From: Aegilops tauschii subsp. strangulata
Lineage: Eukaryota; Streptophyta; Magnoliopsida; Poales; Poaceae
Assembly (NCBI RefSeq): GCF_002575655.3
Contig: NC_053039.3
Location: forward strand, 48,051,290 to 48,115,289
Reading direction: 5' to 3'
DNA: 64,000 nucleotides
Made by a program: the position numbers and the translations under genes. Within the stretch, counting starts at the first letter, position 1; each line of letters begins with the position of its first letter. The notes under the pieces are model-generated. The model saw only the letters and a list, made by a program, of their open reading frames with translations, did not search any database and was not told the DNA's origin. Positions 35,101 to 45,157 of the stretch are shown piece by piece.

Positions 35101-35818
35101 CAGCAGGGAACCCTAGTCTCCCGTGGCATCGAACCCTAAGTCCAGCGCCGCTGCAACAGGACGAAAGCGAACGTGCATGCGGTGGCTCCCGATCCGATGC
35201 CTCCTCATGCACGTCGGCCCCCTTAGGCAGATCGCAAGCCTGGCCAGCCCCCTGTGCCTCATACCCACTACTAACCAGGCCCACCTCGGAGACACTCAGC
35301 TGCGCCTCATCTCGACCCAACAGCGAGTTCAAACGATCATGCCTCGCCGCCTGAATGTCACGAACCTCACCGGCCGCCGCCGATTGCCGGACCAACGTCC
35401 GGCCCCCTTTCTTCTTTCTCCTGGTAACCTTCGTGCAGTACTCGGGTAGGAAGAAATCGGACAGCGTGACAACAGGCGGACTGACCTTTGGCAAAGGTCC
35501 GATCCAAGGCTTGACTTTTGGCGTCTGCGAAAGCACCCTGGGACCGAAACTAACAGATTGCTTGCGTCCCTCGCCATGATTGAGGGGCAAAGATTCGGGT
35601 ATTACCAAATCAAGCCGAGTGGACGGCAGAGCCGATGAGACCGGCGGATCATCGGCATCCTCCTCCTCGTCGGCAAGAACCCAAAAACATCCCCCAAACC
35701 GCGGCCTGGGCTTCGATCCTTCCGTCTCCGTCGTAAGATCCACGACTTCTATCGGATCTTCCTCGTCCGAAGGCGCCTGCAGACAGCCAAGAACGTGAAT
35801 CTGGTAAAAGTCAATCAA
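32120..35818 (-). pseudogene. LINE ORF1: zinc-knuckle RNA-binding protein (broken)
   Basis: Pieces in three frames: 34763-35818 (acidic start with a D-L-T-T-E motif), 34393-34995 (Ala/Pro then Gly/Arg-rich, RGG-like), 33865-34320 (zinc knuckles CFRCGELGHFMAEC and CDLCRKPKHTAAEC, then a DUF4283-like stretch), 33265-33735 and 32120-33121 (acidic linker and tail). In plant L1 elements this protein coats the RNA. A stop at 34393-34395 and several frameshifts show decay. The Gly/Arg-rich part lies before the knuckles, which is worth comparing with relatives. Confidence 0.78.
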
Positions 35819-36203
35819 GAGACGCGTACCTACTGTAATCTTCTCGTCGACCTCCAGATGCTGACCGCCGAAGATCTCCCCTTTGATCTCTAATCGTCAT
35901 CCATCTAGACGGAGAATGCGAGTAGATAGATCCACCATTCCAAATTCCGGCCTCCCGAACGTCTTCGTACCGAATTCGCCACTTTGATGGATGCAAGAAC
36001 CCCCGATCCCGATCCGCCGTCGAGGAAGGTCCTCGATGAACCAGGCTACGCGCCGGCTCCTGCGCCGCCGCAGGCGTCTCCGTCGCCGCCGACCGCTGCT
36101 CTTCCCAGGACGGAGGTGGCGTGGGCGGTGGTTCCGGAAGGGGCGGCAGAGTCGCTTCCCCATCGCCCTCGGTGTCCATCGCCCCTCCAAACGTGTTCGG
36201 CGT
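35819..36203 (-). other. LINE 5' leader with a short upstream frame
   Basis: GC-rich presumed internal promoter and leader of the LINE. A 122-codon ATG frame (35811-36179, minus) starts 25 bp inside the element and slightly overlaps the ORF1 start; it may be an upstream ORF or chance. Confidence 0.4.
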
Positions 36204-36590
36204 CCCTTTTCTATGGCGGGGATACTTTTGGTTGGCGTTTAGCCAGACAAATTTGCAGCTATGATGCTAACTGATGTCGTTAATCACGCCAAGTCAAAAT
36301 TAGTTGCAAGGCCAATTAACTAAGTACACCTCTAGCTGCCGGTTTGTTTGACACTTGGAGTACTCTATAGGGAGACATTTTCTTGTCATAGCGCACGACG
36401 GATGCTGCCAAATTGTGCTACTTCTGGTGAATACAGAAGGACATATAACATGTTTCCTCAAAAAATATACTCTTCTTTTGCCTCGCTTACACAATTCAAG
36501 AGGAGAATAATTAATCAATGTTCTAGTAATCTTCTTAATTGCATTCTACAGTAGTAGCAATTTATATCAAACTTGTGTATTGTTGTTTAA

Positions 36591-37012
36591 GGCTGGCCAT
36601 AATGAGGTAACATGACCAGTATCATGCACTTGGCACTCGCAAACATGCTTATGTGGCAAACAATTAAAAAAGAAAGAGGGTTAACATAGATAGATACTGT
36701 ATCATAATAAATGTTATGCTACTATGTGTAATGCATGGCAATAAATGAGATCACCTATGATACTAATCTACTCCCTCTGTTCCCAGTCTTACTAAAGATT
36801 CCAATAAATGACTACATACGGAGCAAAATGAGTGAACCTACACTCTAAAATATGTCTATATATATCCATATGTTGTTGTCTATTTGAAATGTCTAAAAAG
36901 ACTTATATTTAAGAACAGAGGAAGTATAATATTATGTACTACGAATGTAGTGTCATACACTAATATCATATACATGCATACTAGTATAAGATACTCCCCA
37001 CTGTGGTCAGCC
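36591..37012 (+). mobile_element. Tourist-like MITE with 3-bp TAA duplication, 422 bp
   Basis: Ends GGCTGGCCATAATG and CACTGTGGTCAGCC are imperfect inverted repeats. TAA is present on both sides (36588-36590 and 37013-37015). Copy B reads GTTTAACTCTCTG without the insertion, so it is a clean empty site. TAA duplication points to the Harbinger/Tourist group. It carries a nested Stowaway. Confidence 0.75.
36771..36924 (+). mobile_element. Stowaway MITE nested in the Tourist-like MITE, 154 bp
   Basis: Starts CTCCCTCTGTTCC and ends GAACAGAGGAAG, with TA on both sides (36769-36770 and 36925-36926). Confidence 0.85.
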
Positions 37013-37453
37013 TAACTCTCTGTGCCTTCTGCACAGTCCATCGGAGACAAATTTGTAAAGAGTATGCTGCAGGTGTTTAACTTCTGTGTATGAAATCCAG
37101 CAGACGATTAAAGACCAGGTTGATTAACTTTTTTTGCTGGGTTGATTAACATGATCACTCTAATTTTGGGCAGTGCCTAAACTGTATAGTTAAGCCTAAC
37201 CTGCACGGACAAATTAAGTACAGTAATTAACGCAGTGCAGGTATTTATAATGGTTTGTTTCACACTAGGGTCTCCGTTGGGTAGTTTGAACGTCCTATTT
37301 CTGGTTACAAAACTAGCGCACATACAAAACTAGATCTAGGCCGTTTGTAGGCGACGATGATTTAATACTACAAGTCTACAACGTTGATTGATCACGCCGA
37401 GCGCGGCCGAAACTAGCGTACACCATCCAGTATGCATGCCTGTATAATTACTA

Positions 37454-37531
37454 CTCTCCATTTCATAATATAAGAGCATTTTTAACACTGATGTACTGTA
37501 AAAACATTTTTATATTATGAAATGGAGGAAG
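37454..37531 (+). mobile_element. Short Stowaway MITE, 78 bp
   Basis: CTCTCCATTTCATAATATAAG and its reverse complement TATTATGAAATGGAGGAAG form a hairpin. It is absent from copy B at about 57870. TA is visible only on the left. Confidence 0.75.
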
Positions 37532-38168
37532 TCCACTGATTATGGGACGGAGAAAGTAGTTCATTATATACTCCACTGATTATGGGCTGAACGTGCGCTC
37601 GGGCCTACTGCCGCGGCACGTAAATGTAACGAGTTTAATGGTCGTCTTTGTTTGGCACGCACCGGCACGCATGCGTGCCTGGCTTTGCTAGCTCGCTGGG
37701 CCGCTGAATTTGTTCCTGGTGCTGTTTAGTAATTAGTTAAATTTCCTGACACAGCCAAAAGACCCGTGCTGGAAAATGATGGGAATTGGGAAGCAGAGAG
37801 ACCAGTTTTGATTCCAATCATCATCAAGACCTATTTGCACTGGCTTAATCAGGCTACATGTGTGATTCTGTTGCCTTATCTCGCCCATGTGTGATTCTGA
37901 TAAGAAAAAGATAACAGTACAGTACACCAGTCACACCGCACCCAGTCAACTCCACTCCCAAGATTTCGTCTGTCAACGGTAGAATCGACACTTATCTCGT
38001 CACCCGGCGCACCCGGCGTTAGCCTAAAGCCATGTGAAGAAAATCTCATGCTTAAGCTTGACCTTGCTGGCAATTGAGTGTACTACACTGCCTTGCAGCT
38101 CAGGTAACTCGGCCTTATTAATTAATGCATGCCGATCGTTCATGCGTTAAAATTACGTATACGTATTC

Positions 38169-38403
38169 CTCCCTCCATTCCAATAAATAAAACACACGCA
38201 TCCAAAAAACAAATTTGATACTAACAAACTACACCAAGAAAATATTAATAATCTGTGATAAAATATGGAGTGCCATTGAATTCATATTGAAAATAATTTT
38301 TTTGTGGTATGATTTCTAAGACACACATATATAATTTTTAAACTAATTAACGGTTAAAATTGAATTTTGGGAAACATGCATCGCCTTATTCGTTGAAATG
38401 GGA
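38169..38403 (+). mobile_element. Stowaway-like MITE, about 235 bp, diverged
   Basis: The left end CTCCCTCCATTCCAATAAATAA is matched by an inverted, mutated right end (CCTTATTCGTTGAAATGG). It is not in copy B. Confidence 0.6.
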
Positions 38404-38454
38404 TCCGGCTTGCCTCCTACGCCTGTTTTTTTTCTTTTCTCTTTCTAATCTAAT

Positions 38455-38478
38455 CCCCCCCCCCCCCCCCCCCCCCCC
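38455..38478. repeat. Poly-C run
   Basis: More than 20 consecutive C just after the Stowaway-like MITE. Its length in the assembly may be unreliable. Confidence 0.9.
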
Positions 38479-39089
38479 GATTTTAAGGGAGTGAGGCCGG
38501 GCCTTATTAAATCAAGCCACGTATGCGATAGCACGGATGGGCGCACGCACGGGAAGCAGGCAAGTCTCATCCCTTGAAATGGAGAGTATTGCTTTGTCCT
38601 GACATAAGTACCAAACTCTTGACAAAATAATCACCATCTTAGGACAGCAGCTAGTTTGCTTACGTTGCAAGCGTTCCTAGATCGTCAACTACCGGTCGAT
38701 AATTGGTGGTCGTTCAACTGCACACTGTGCTTCTACACATGTCGAGGCACCTGCTAAACGAAATTAGCTAGAGCTCCATCGACCCACAATCCCACATGGT
38801 CTACATTTAAAAAAGAAACGGTCTTGTAGACTTCAAGGGTTGAGTAGATAATAGTCAAGGCCCGTGGGTTAGATATTTGAGGTCTTGTGTACTATGCCCA
38901 ATATTTTGTACCTCCAGGATGTCTACAACGACTGCACTAGAATATATTTTTCTATCATTTTGTATTATTGTCATCTACATCTTGTTAGCCACACCTTGTT
39001 GTGAGACAACATACCACTAGTAGAAAACTGGGCTTTGGTCACAGGGCAATATTCACATTAGTGAGCATTGGTCCGGTTCGTGCGGCCAG

Positions 39090-39245
39090 GGGCCTGCCGG
39101 GCCTCGTGGGGGCATTGGTCCCGGTTCGTCTGGACCCTTTGGTCCCGGTTGGTGGGACAAATCGGGACCAATGGGCCACGCTCCTGGCCCACCACCCTTT
39201 AGTCCCGGTTCATACCATAAACCGGGACTAAAGGGCTGGTCCTAG
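39090..39245. repeat. CACTA 5' subterminal palindrome block
   Basis: Repeated GGTCCCGGTT / AACCGGGAC(C/T)AAA words in both orientations, the likely binding sites of the element's own DNA-binding protein, as known for En/Spm. Related blocks lie at 39950, 44930, 46070 and 52020. Confidence 0.8.
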
Positions 39246-39261
39246 TTGCGGCCGGTGTTTA

Positions 39262-39304
39262 GTCCCACCTCGCCAACCGAAGGGCGCTCACACCAGTTTA
39301 TAAG
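39262..39304 (+). promoter_or_regulatory. U6-type Pol III promoter P1 (USE + TATA)
   Basis: GTCCCACCTCG (39262-39272), exactly 24 bp, then TTTATAAG (39297-39304). The upstream element matches the plant snRNA consensus RTCCCACATCG at 10 of 11 positions. A 24-bp gap is the Pol III (U6) spacing; Pol II snRNA genes have about 10 bp more. Confidence 0.7.
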
Positions 39305-39325
39305 CCCGTCCCTCTCTGCCTTGTT

Positions 39326-39466
39326 GAGCTCCTCTCAAAGTGAAAATAGATGCCCTTATACAGGGAATTTGACCTAAATTCACAGTAAATTTCTTTGAAT
39401 TTCATAGAAATTTATTATGAATTTAGGTTGAATTTTCTCTATAGGCGCATCTATGTTCATTTTTTT
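39326..39466 (+). ncRNA. Predicted Pol III hairpin RNA R1, about 140 nt
   Basis: Predicted start GAGCTCCTCTC lies 22 nt after the P1 TATA box. The RNA then folds as a long imperfect hairpin: arm 39341-39394, loop of about 11 nt, arm 39406-39459. Seven T (39460-39466) follow the hairpin directly, an ideal Pol III stop. It has no coding capacity. The fold resembles a microRNA precursor. Expression is not shown. Confidence 0.55.
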
Positions 39467-39708
39467 ATAGTAAATAAAAATAGATAAACCTTAATAAAAG
39501 AAACTATAGTAACTAAAATAAATAAACCTTAATAAATTAAATAAAAATAGCAGCAGTAAAATAAATAAAAATAGCAGCAGTAAAATAAATAAAAATAAAA
39601 TAATTAAAGTAAAATACATAAGTAATTAGAAATAAAATAAATAAGTTCTTTGTTGTAAGTAGAAACAAAACAAAACAAATAAAGCAAAAGAGAAAACAAA
39701 AAACAGAG
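39467..39708. repeat. AT-rich spacer with AAATAAATA-type repeats
   Basis: Low-complexity A-rich DNA separating the convergent units R1 and R3. Its right part has a counterpart in 45292-45840. Confidence 0.6.
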
Positions 39709-39857
39709 AAAAAAATTATGCCACCTACTGGGTCACCCCGGCATGAATACGACTTGAAACCCATCCGTGGGCCAGGATTCAGGCCCGCAGAAGGCCCAGT
39801 AGGCCCCACAGGCAAAGAGAACGGTTAGGCCCGAAAGCCTGCAGTTGAGAGGAGCTC
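39709..39857 (-). ncRNA. Predicted Pol III RNA R3, about 149 nt
   Basis: Transcribed leftward from P3. The conserved start GAGCTCCTCTC is 22 nt after TATA, followed by GCAGGCTTTCGGGCCTAAC. The 3' half can pair CCTACTGGG with CCCAGTAGG. It ends at seven T on the minus strand (39709-39715). Clear homologue of R4 (44685-44839). Confidence 0.5.
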
Positions 39858-39878
39858 GAGAGGGTGGGCGCAGCAGCG

Positions 39879-39921
39879 CTTATAAACCACTCTCCAGCCC
39901 TCTCAACTAGCGAGGTGGGAC
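39879..39921 (-). promoter_or_regulatory. U6-type Pol III promoter P3
   Basis: On the minus strand GTCCCACCTCG (39911-39921), 24 bp, TTTATAAG (39879-39886). Same geometry as P1. Confidence 0.7.
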
Positions 39922-39949
39922 TAAACTTTTGACGCGGGGCAGCAGAAGG

Positions 39950-40070
39950 CCTTTGGTCCCGGTTGGTGCCACCCACCGGGACTAAAGGGGGCATTGGTCC
40001 CGGTTCGTGGCACCAACCGGGACCAAAGGCCTTTAGTCCCAGTTGGTGCTACGAACCGGGACCAAAGAGT
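39950..40070. repeat. CACTA palindrome block upstream of the TNP2 gene
   Basis: Several GGTCCCGGTTGGTGCCACC / ACCGGGACTAAAG words in both orientations, ending just before the TATA box at 40075. Confidence 0.8.
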
Positions 40071-40074
40071 TCCC

Positions 40075-40082
40075 TATATATA
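40075..40082 (+). promoter_or_regulatory. Pol II TATA box of the first CACTA gene unit
   Basis: TATATATA directly after the palindrome block. A leader follows with a plausible donor at about 40351 and an acceptor at about 40453. Confidence 0.55.
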
Positions 40083-40457
40083 CCCCATCGCCACAGCAGA
40101 GCACTCCACAGTGCTCTGTTTTTTCTGGCCGGCGAGGGGAGGGCATTTGGGTGCTCTAGCTCACCTCCTATGCACATGAGGTGTTCGACGAAATGTCTGA
40201 GCCACACGAGTTAATCTTTCTCCTCTCGAAACTCGACCTCCGAGCTCCATTTTTCCCGAGATTTGTCTAGGTTTAGCGGTCCGTCACATCCCGTCCCCGT
40301 CTTCACCGCCGTCGATCGCCCGCGCCGATCTCGTCGCCAGCACCACCGTGGTGAGCCTCTGGTTCTTATCTTCTTTCTGAAAGGAAAAAATTCTCACTTT
40401 AGATAGTTACTTGTCTAATTTTGTTACTTTTATTATTCCTTCTTATTACATAGTGCG

Positions 40458-40904
40458 ATGCTTTTGGTATCCGCCCCCGTCGGCCCTCGTCCTGTCTATG
40501 ATTCGGATGTGGTATATATTATTTTTTATAACTATTTGGTTCATTTATTGTTTATGACAAATATACCGACCAACGTGACATAGATTTTATTTATCTAGGA
40601 GGTGGTTGAACCGGAAATTCTAACCGACCCTATTGTCGAGAGGTTAAATTCAGTTGAAGAAGAAAACAATTACTTGAAGGAAAAAATAAAAAAAATTGAG
40701 GAGGAGAAGATGATATTGGAGTTGCATGTTGCGGATGTTGTCGATGATCACAAGATCAAGATGGATGCAATGTGCTTGAAGATTAGAAAGATTAGAAAAT
40801 ATGCCATTCATACCGAGGCTTGGTATCATTATGCCGTTGGATCAATTGTTACCTTGGTTGCGATTATGATCGCATTTGTTTTCGCATTGAAATGTTTTAC
40901 ATAG
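40458..40904 (+). CDS. Small CACTA protein: coiled coil plus C-terminal membrane segment
   Basis: Two exons: 40458-40511 (ATG GCTT context, ending at GT) and 40599-40904 (after TATCTAG), joined in phase to give about 119 residues. The N-terminus is short and Pro-rich, the middle (about residues 27-65) is Glu/Lys-rich with heptad-like Leu/Ile spacing (EEENNYLKEKIKKIEEEK), and the end has a 20-residue hydrophobic segment followed by KCFT, as in tail-anchored membrane proteins. It sits between the promoter and the transposase start, so it may be the first frame of a shared transcript or removed by alternative splicing. Unlike the neighbouring genes it is intact. Function unknown; a role as an upstream ORF is an alternative. 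Confidence 0.6.
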
Positions 40905-41088
40905 TTTCAATGTATGGTTTAATTAATTAGATGCTCTGGAGAGCTATATATATGTTGTTAGATGAGAACTATGTATGTACTTTGGTTTTAATGTGATGAT
41001 GAACTTCTATTAATTTGGTCACTTAATTATCTATTCATGATGCTCTGTAATGGTTTTGGACACACTTAATTATATATAATGCACGCAG

Positions 41089-44000
41089 ATGAACCGACAA
41101 TGGATGTACGGTGACAGACACACCTCCGAGTACATTAAGGGCATGCATGATTTTCTCGAAGTGGCTGAGGCAAACAAGCAGAATGGTTTTATGTGTTGTC
41201 CATGCCCTATATGTGGGAATACGAAGTCTTACTCTGACCGGAAAATCCTTCACACCCACCTGCTTTACAAGGGTTTCATGCCACACTATAATGTTTGGAC
41301 GAGGCACGGAGAAATAGGGGTTATGATGGAAGACGGCGAAGAAGAAGAGGACGATGACAACTATGTGCCCCTAAATACGGTGATGCTGCAACGGGGGAAG
41401 CTGCTGAAGATCAAGAGGAACCAGACGATGTGCCCAATGATGCTGCAAGAGGGGAAGCTGCTGAAGATCAAGTGGAACCAGTGCCCGATGATGATGATCT
41501 CCGCCGGGTCATTGTCGATGCAAGGACGCAATGCGAAAGTCAAAAGGAGAAGCTGAAGTTCGATCGCATGTTAGAGGATCACAAAAAAGGGTTGTACCCC
41601 AATTGCGAAGATGGCAACACAAAGCTCGGTACCGTACTGGAATTGCTGCAGTGGAAGGCAGAGAATGTTGTGCCTGACAAAGGATTTGAGAAGCTATTGA
41701 AAATATTGAAGAAGAAGCTTCCAAAGGATAACGAATTGCCCGACAGTACATACGCAGCAAAGAAGGTCGTATGCCCTCTAGGATTGGAGGTGCAGAAGAT
41801 ACATGCATGCCCTAATGACTGCATCCTCTACCGCGGTGCATACAAGGATCTGAACGCATGCTCGGTATGCGGTGCATTGCGGTATAAGATCAGACGAGAT
41901 GACCCTGGTGATGTTGACGGCGAGCCCCCAGGAAGAGGGTTCCTGCGAAGGTGATGTGGTATGCTCCTATAATACCACGGTTGAAACGTCTGTTCAGAAA
42001 CGAAGAGCATGCCAAGTTGATGCGATGGCACAGTGAGGACCGTAAGAAAGACGGGAAGTTGAGAGCACCCGCTGACGGGTCGCAGTGGAGAAAAATCGAG
42101 AGAAAGTACTGGGCTGAGTTTGCAGCTGACCCAAGGAACATATGGTTTGGTTTAAGCGCGGATGGCATTAATCCTTTCGGGGAGCAGAGCAGCAATCACA
42201 GCACCTGGCCCGTGACTCTATGTATGTATAACCTTCCTCCTTGGATGTGCATGAAGCGGAAGTTCATTACGATGCCAGTTCTCATCCAAGGCCCTAAGCA
42301 ACCCGGCAACGACATTGATGTGTACCTAAGGCCATTAGTTGAAGAACTTTTACAGCTGTGGAATGGAAACGGTGTACGTACGTGGGATGAGCAAAAACAG
42401 GAGGAATTTAACCTGCACGCGTTGCTGTTTGTAACCATCAACGATTGGCCCGCTCTCAGTAACCTTTCAGGACAGACAAACAAGGGATACCACGCATGCA
42501 CGCACTGTTTAGATGACACTGAAAGTATATACCTGGACAAATGCAGGAAGAATGTGTACCTGGGCCATCGTCGATTTCTTCCGACCAACCATCAATGTCG
42601 AAAGAAAGGCAAGCATTTCAAAGGCGAGGCAGATCACCGGAAGAAGCCCGCCATGCGTACCGGTGATCACGTACTTGCTATGGTCAATGATTTACATGTA
42701 ATCTTTGGAAAGGGTCCCGGCGGACTAGCTGTTCCGAATGACGCTGAGGGACACGCACCCATGTGGAAGAAGAAATTTATATTTTGGGACCTACCCTACT
42801 GGAAAGAGCTAGAGGTCCGCTCTTCAATCGACGTGATGCACGTGACGAAGAACCTTTGCGTGAACCTGCTAGGCTTCTTGGGCGTGTATGGGAAGAGAAA
42901 AGATACACCTGAGGCACGGGAGGACCTGCAACGTTTGCACGAAAAAGACGGCATGCCTCCAAAGTAGTATGAAGGTTCTGCCAGCTACGCTCTTACGAAA
43001 GAAGAGAAAGAAATCTTCTTTGAATGCCTGCTCAGTATGAAGGTCCCGACTGGCTTCTCGTCGAATATAAAGGGAATAATAAATATGCCAGAGAAAAAGT
43101 TCCAGAACCTAAAGTCTCATGACTGCCACGTGATTATGACGCAACTGCTTCCGGTTGCATTGAGGGGGCTTCTACCGGAAAACGTCCGATTAGCCATTGT
43201 GAAGCTATGTGCATTCCTCAATGCAGTCTCTCAGAAGGTGATCGGTCCAGAAATCATACCAAGGCTAAGGAGTGATGTGGCGCAATATCTTTTCAGTTTC
43301 GAGCTGGTGTTCCCACCATCCTTCTTCAATATCATGACGCACGTCCTAGTTCATCTAGTCGACGAGATTGTCATTCTGGGGCCCGTATTTCTACACAATA
43401 TGTTCCCCTTTGAGAGGTTCATGGGAGTCCTAAAGAAATATGTCTGTAACCGCGCTAGGCCATAAGGAAGCATCTCCATGGGCCATCAAACAGAGGATGT
43501 CATTGGGTTTTGTGTTGACTTCATTCCTGGCCTTAAGAAGATAGGTCTCCCTAAATCGCGGTATGAGGGCAGACTGACTGGAAAAGGCACGCTTGGAGGG
43601 GACTCAATAATATGCAGGGACGGATATTCTTGGTCTCAAGCACACTACACAGTTCTACATAACTCTACCTTGGTGACCCCGTATGTCGATGAACACAAGA
43701 ACAGTCTGCGCTCCAAACACCCGGAGCAGTGTGACGACTGGATTACAGGTGAACACATCAGGACTTTCAGCAGTTGGTTGGAAACACCACTGTTTGTGAT
43801 GAGTTATACTCGTTGTCCAGGGGACCATCTTCGACTGTATTGACTTACAAAGGATACGAGATAAATGGGAATACATTTTACACGATCGCCCAAGATCAAA
43901 AGAGCACCAACCAAAACAGCGGTGTCCGCTTTGATGCAGCAACCGAGAGGGGAAAGGACACATATTATGGTTACATAATGGACATATGGGAACTTGACTA

Positions 44001-44430
44001 CGGACATGATTTTAAGGTCCCTTTGTTTAAGTGCAAATGGGTCAATCTGTCAGGAGGCGGGGTACAGGTAGACCCACAGTACGGAATGGCAACAGTGGAT
44101 CTGAACAATCTTGGGTACACTGACGAACCGTTCGTCCTAACCAATGATGTGGCACAGGCTATCTATGTGAAGGACATGTCTACCAGACCGAGAAAAAGAA
44201 AAGATAAGGAAGCGAATACATCATACGATGAGCCAAAGCGCCACATAGTTCTTTCAGGAAAAAGGGACATTGTGGGAGTGGAGGGCAAGACAGACATGTC
44301 TGAAGATTATGAAAAGTTCCATGAAATTCCTCCCTTCAAAGTCAAGGCTGACCCAAGCATCCTGATAAACGATGAAGATTATCCATGGTTACGGCGCAAT
44401 AAGCAAATGACACAAGCGAAGAAAAAGTGA
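41089..44430 (+). pseudogene. TNP2-type CACTA transposase, broken
   Basis: The start ATG follows a GCACGCAG acceptor. N-terminal Transpos_assoc-like domain (MYGDRH...; CCPCPICGN zinc-like motif), acidic linker, Transposase_21 domain, DUF4218 and DUF4216-like C-terminus ending QAKKK. The three catalytic acidic residues of the CACTA DDE fold are present: D in SADGINPF (42161-42163), D in IDVMHVTKN (42830-42832) and E in FPFERFMGVLKKY (43412-43414). Damage: one-base frameshifts near 41372 and 41928 (both in short C runs), a small deletion near 43785, and stops at 42965-42967 and 43463-43465. The intact enzyme would excise and insert the element in the nucleus. Few lesions mean recent decay. Confidence 0.92.
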
Positions 44431-44684
44431 AGACTTTCTCCCGCAACTATTATGATGATACGATGCCAACTTTATAACAGACGAGTATGATACCATTGTC
44501 CGTTTTGTACACGAAGTGCATCTAGTTTTTGTCGTAACCCTCTCAACTTTCTTGCACATGCTATGTGGATGAAATGATGATACCATGCCATCTTTCAACC
44601 TTTTCAGAGTTCATTTGAAATGCTTTTCAATTTTAGGGTCTTATAGCTCAAAATAATTAGTAAATGCATGAAAAATAACAGGCC

Positions 44685-44839
44685 AAAAATTAAAAATTAT
44701 GCCACCTACTGGGCCACCACGGCCTGAATACGATTAGAAACCCATCCATGGGCCAGGATTCAGGCCCCCAGAAGGCCCAGTAGGCCCACATGCATGTACA
44801 GAGAGGTTAGGCCCGTAAGCCTGCTTTAGAGAGGAGCTC
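44685..44839 (-). ncRNA. Predicted Pol III RNA R4, about 150 nt
   Basis: Leftward from P4. Starts GAGCTCCTCTC 22 nt after TATA, then GCAGGCTTACGGGCCTAAC. Two nested perfect stems are possible: CCTACTGGGCC with GGCCCAGTAGG (44774-44784 and 44705-44715) and GGCCTGAAT with ATTCAGGCC (44758-44766 and 44721-44729). Ends at T runs of five (44692-44696 and 44685-44689). Homologous to R3 over most of its length. Confidence 0.5.
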
Positions 44840-44860
44840 GACAGCTCAGGCGCACCGCAC

Positions 44861-44903
44861 CTTATAAACAGGTGCGGCTCTCTCTCAGCTAGCGAGGTGG
44901 GAC
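44861..44903 (-). promoter_or_regulatory. U6-type Pol III promoter P4
   Basis: Minus strand GTCCCACCTCG (44893-44903), 24 bp, TTTATAAG (44861-44868). Divergent from P2 across a palindrome block. Confidence 0.7.
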
Positions 44904-44929
44904 TAAACTCAGCACCACGCCGCTGTGCA

Positions 44930-45075
44930 AGGCCATTGGTCCCGGTTGGTGGCACGAACCGGGACCAATTCCACCCTTTGGTCCCGGTTGGTGCCACGAA
45001 CCGGTACTAATGAGGTTGTGGCCCCACGAGCACCTTTAGTACCGGTTCGTGGCACGAACCGGTACTAGAGTTTCT
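44930..45075. repeat. Internal palindrome block between P4 and P2
   Basis: GGTCCCGGTTGGTG and inverted partners; some copies read GGTACCGGTT or AACCGGTACTA instead, a variant not seen in the terminal blocks. Confidence 0.8.
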
Positions 45076-45092
45076 TACTAAGCAGTTTTTTA

Positions 45093-45135
45093 GTCCCACC
45101 TCGCTAGCTGAGAGGCACTAGGAGCGGTTTATAAG
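45093..45135 (+). promoter_or_regulatory. U6-type Pol III promoter P2
   Basis: GTCCCACCTCG (45093-45103), 24 bp, TTTATAAG (45128-45135). The sequence around the box (GGTTTATAAG) is the same as in P3 and P5. Confidence 0.72.
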
Positions 45136-45157
45136 CCCTGAGTGCATAGACGATGAA

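Larger units (their letters stand above)
28466..36203 (-). mobile_element. L1-type LINE, about 7.7 kb, degenerate
   Basis: On the minus strand this has a GC-rich 5' region, ORF1 with a zinc knuckle, ORF2 with endonuclease, reverse transcriptase and a zinc-binding RT-associated domain, and a short A-rich tail (T-run at 28466-28474 on the plus strand). CCCTTTT flanks both ends (28459-28465 and 36204-36210), a probable target duplication. Copy B of the segmental duplication runs uninterrupted across this point (about 56950-56990), confirming the insertion. Frameshifts and stops break both ORFs. Confidence 0.9.
36211..39014 (+). repeat. Segmental duplication copy A, part 2
   Basis: Resumes after the LINE (CTTTTGGTTGGCGTTT) and matches about 56990-59150 in copy B. 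It differs by MITE insertions (36591-37012, 37454-37531, 38169-38403), a poly-C run (38455-38478) and the CACTA insertion at 39015. No gene is recognised. Confidence 0.8.

Noticed and set aside
32681..35798. Plus-strand frames across the LINE
   Set aside because: Antisense shadows of ORF1, whose zinc knuckles fix the minus strand as coding.
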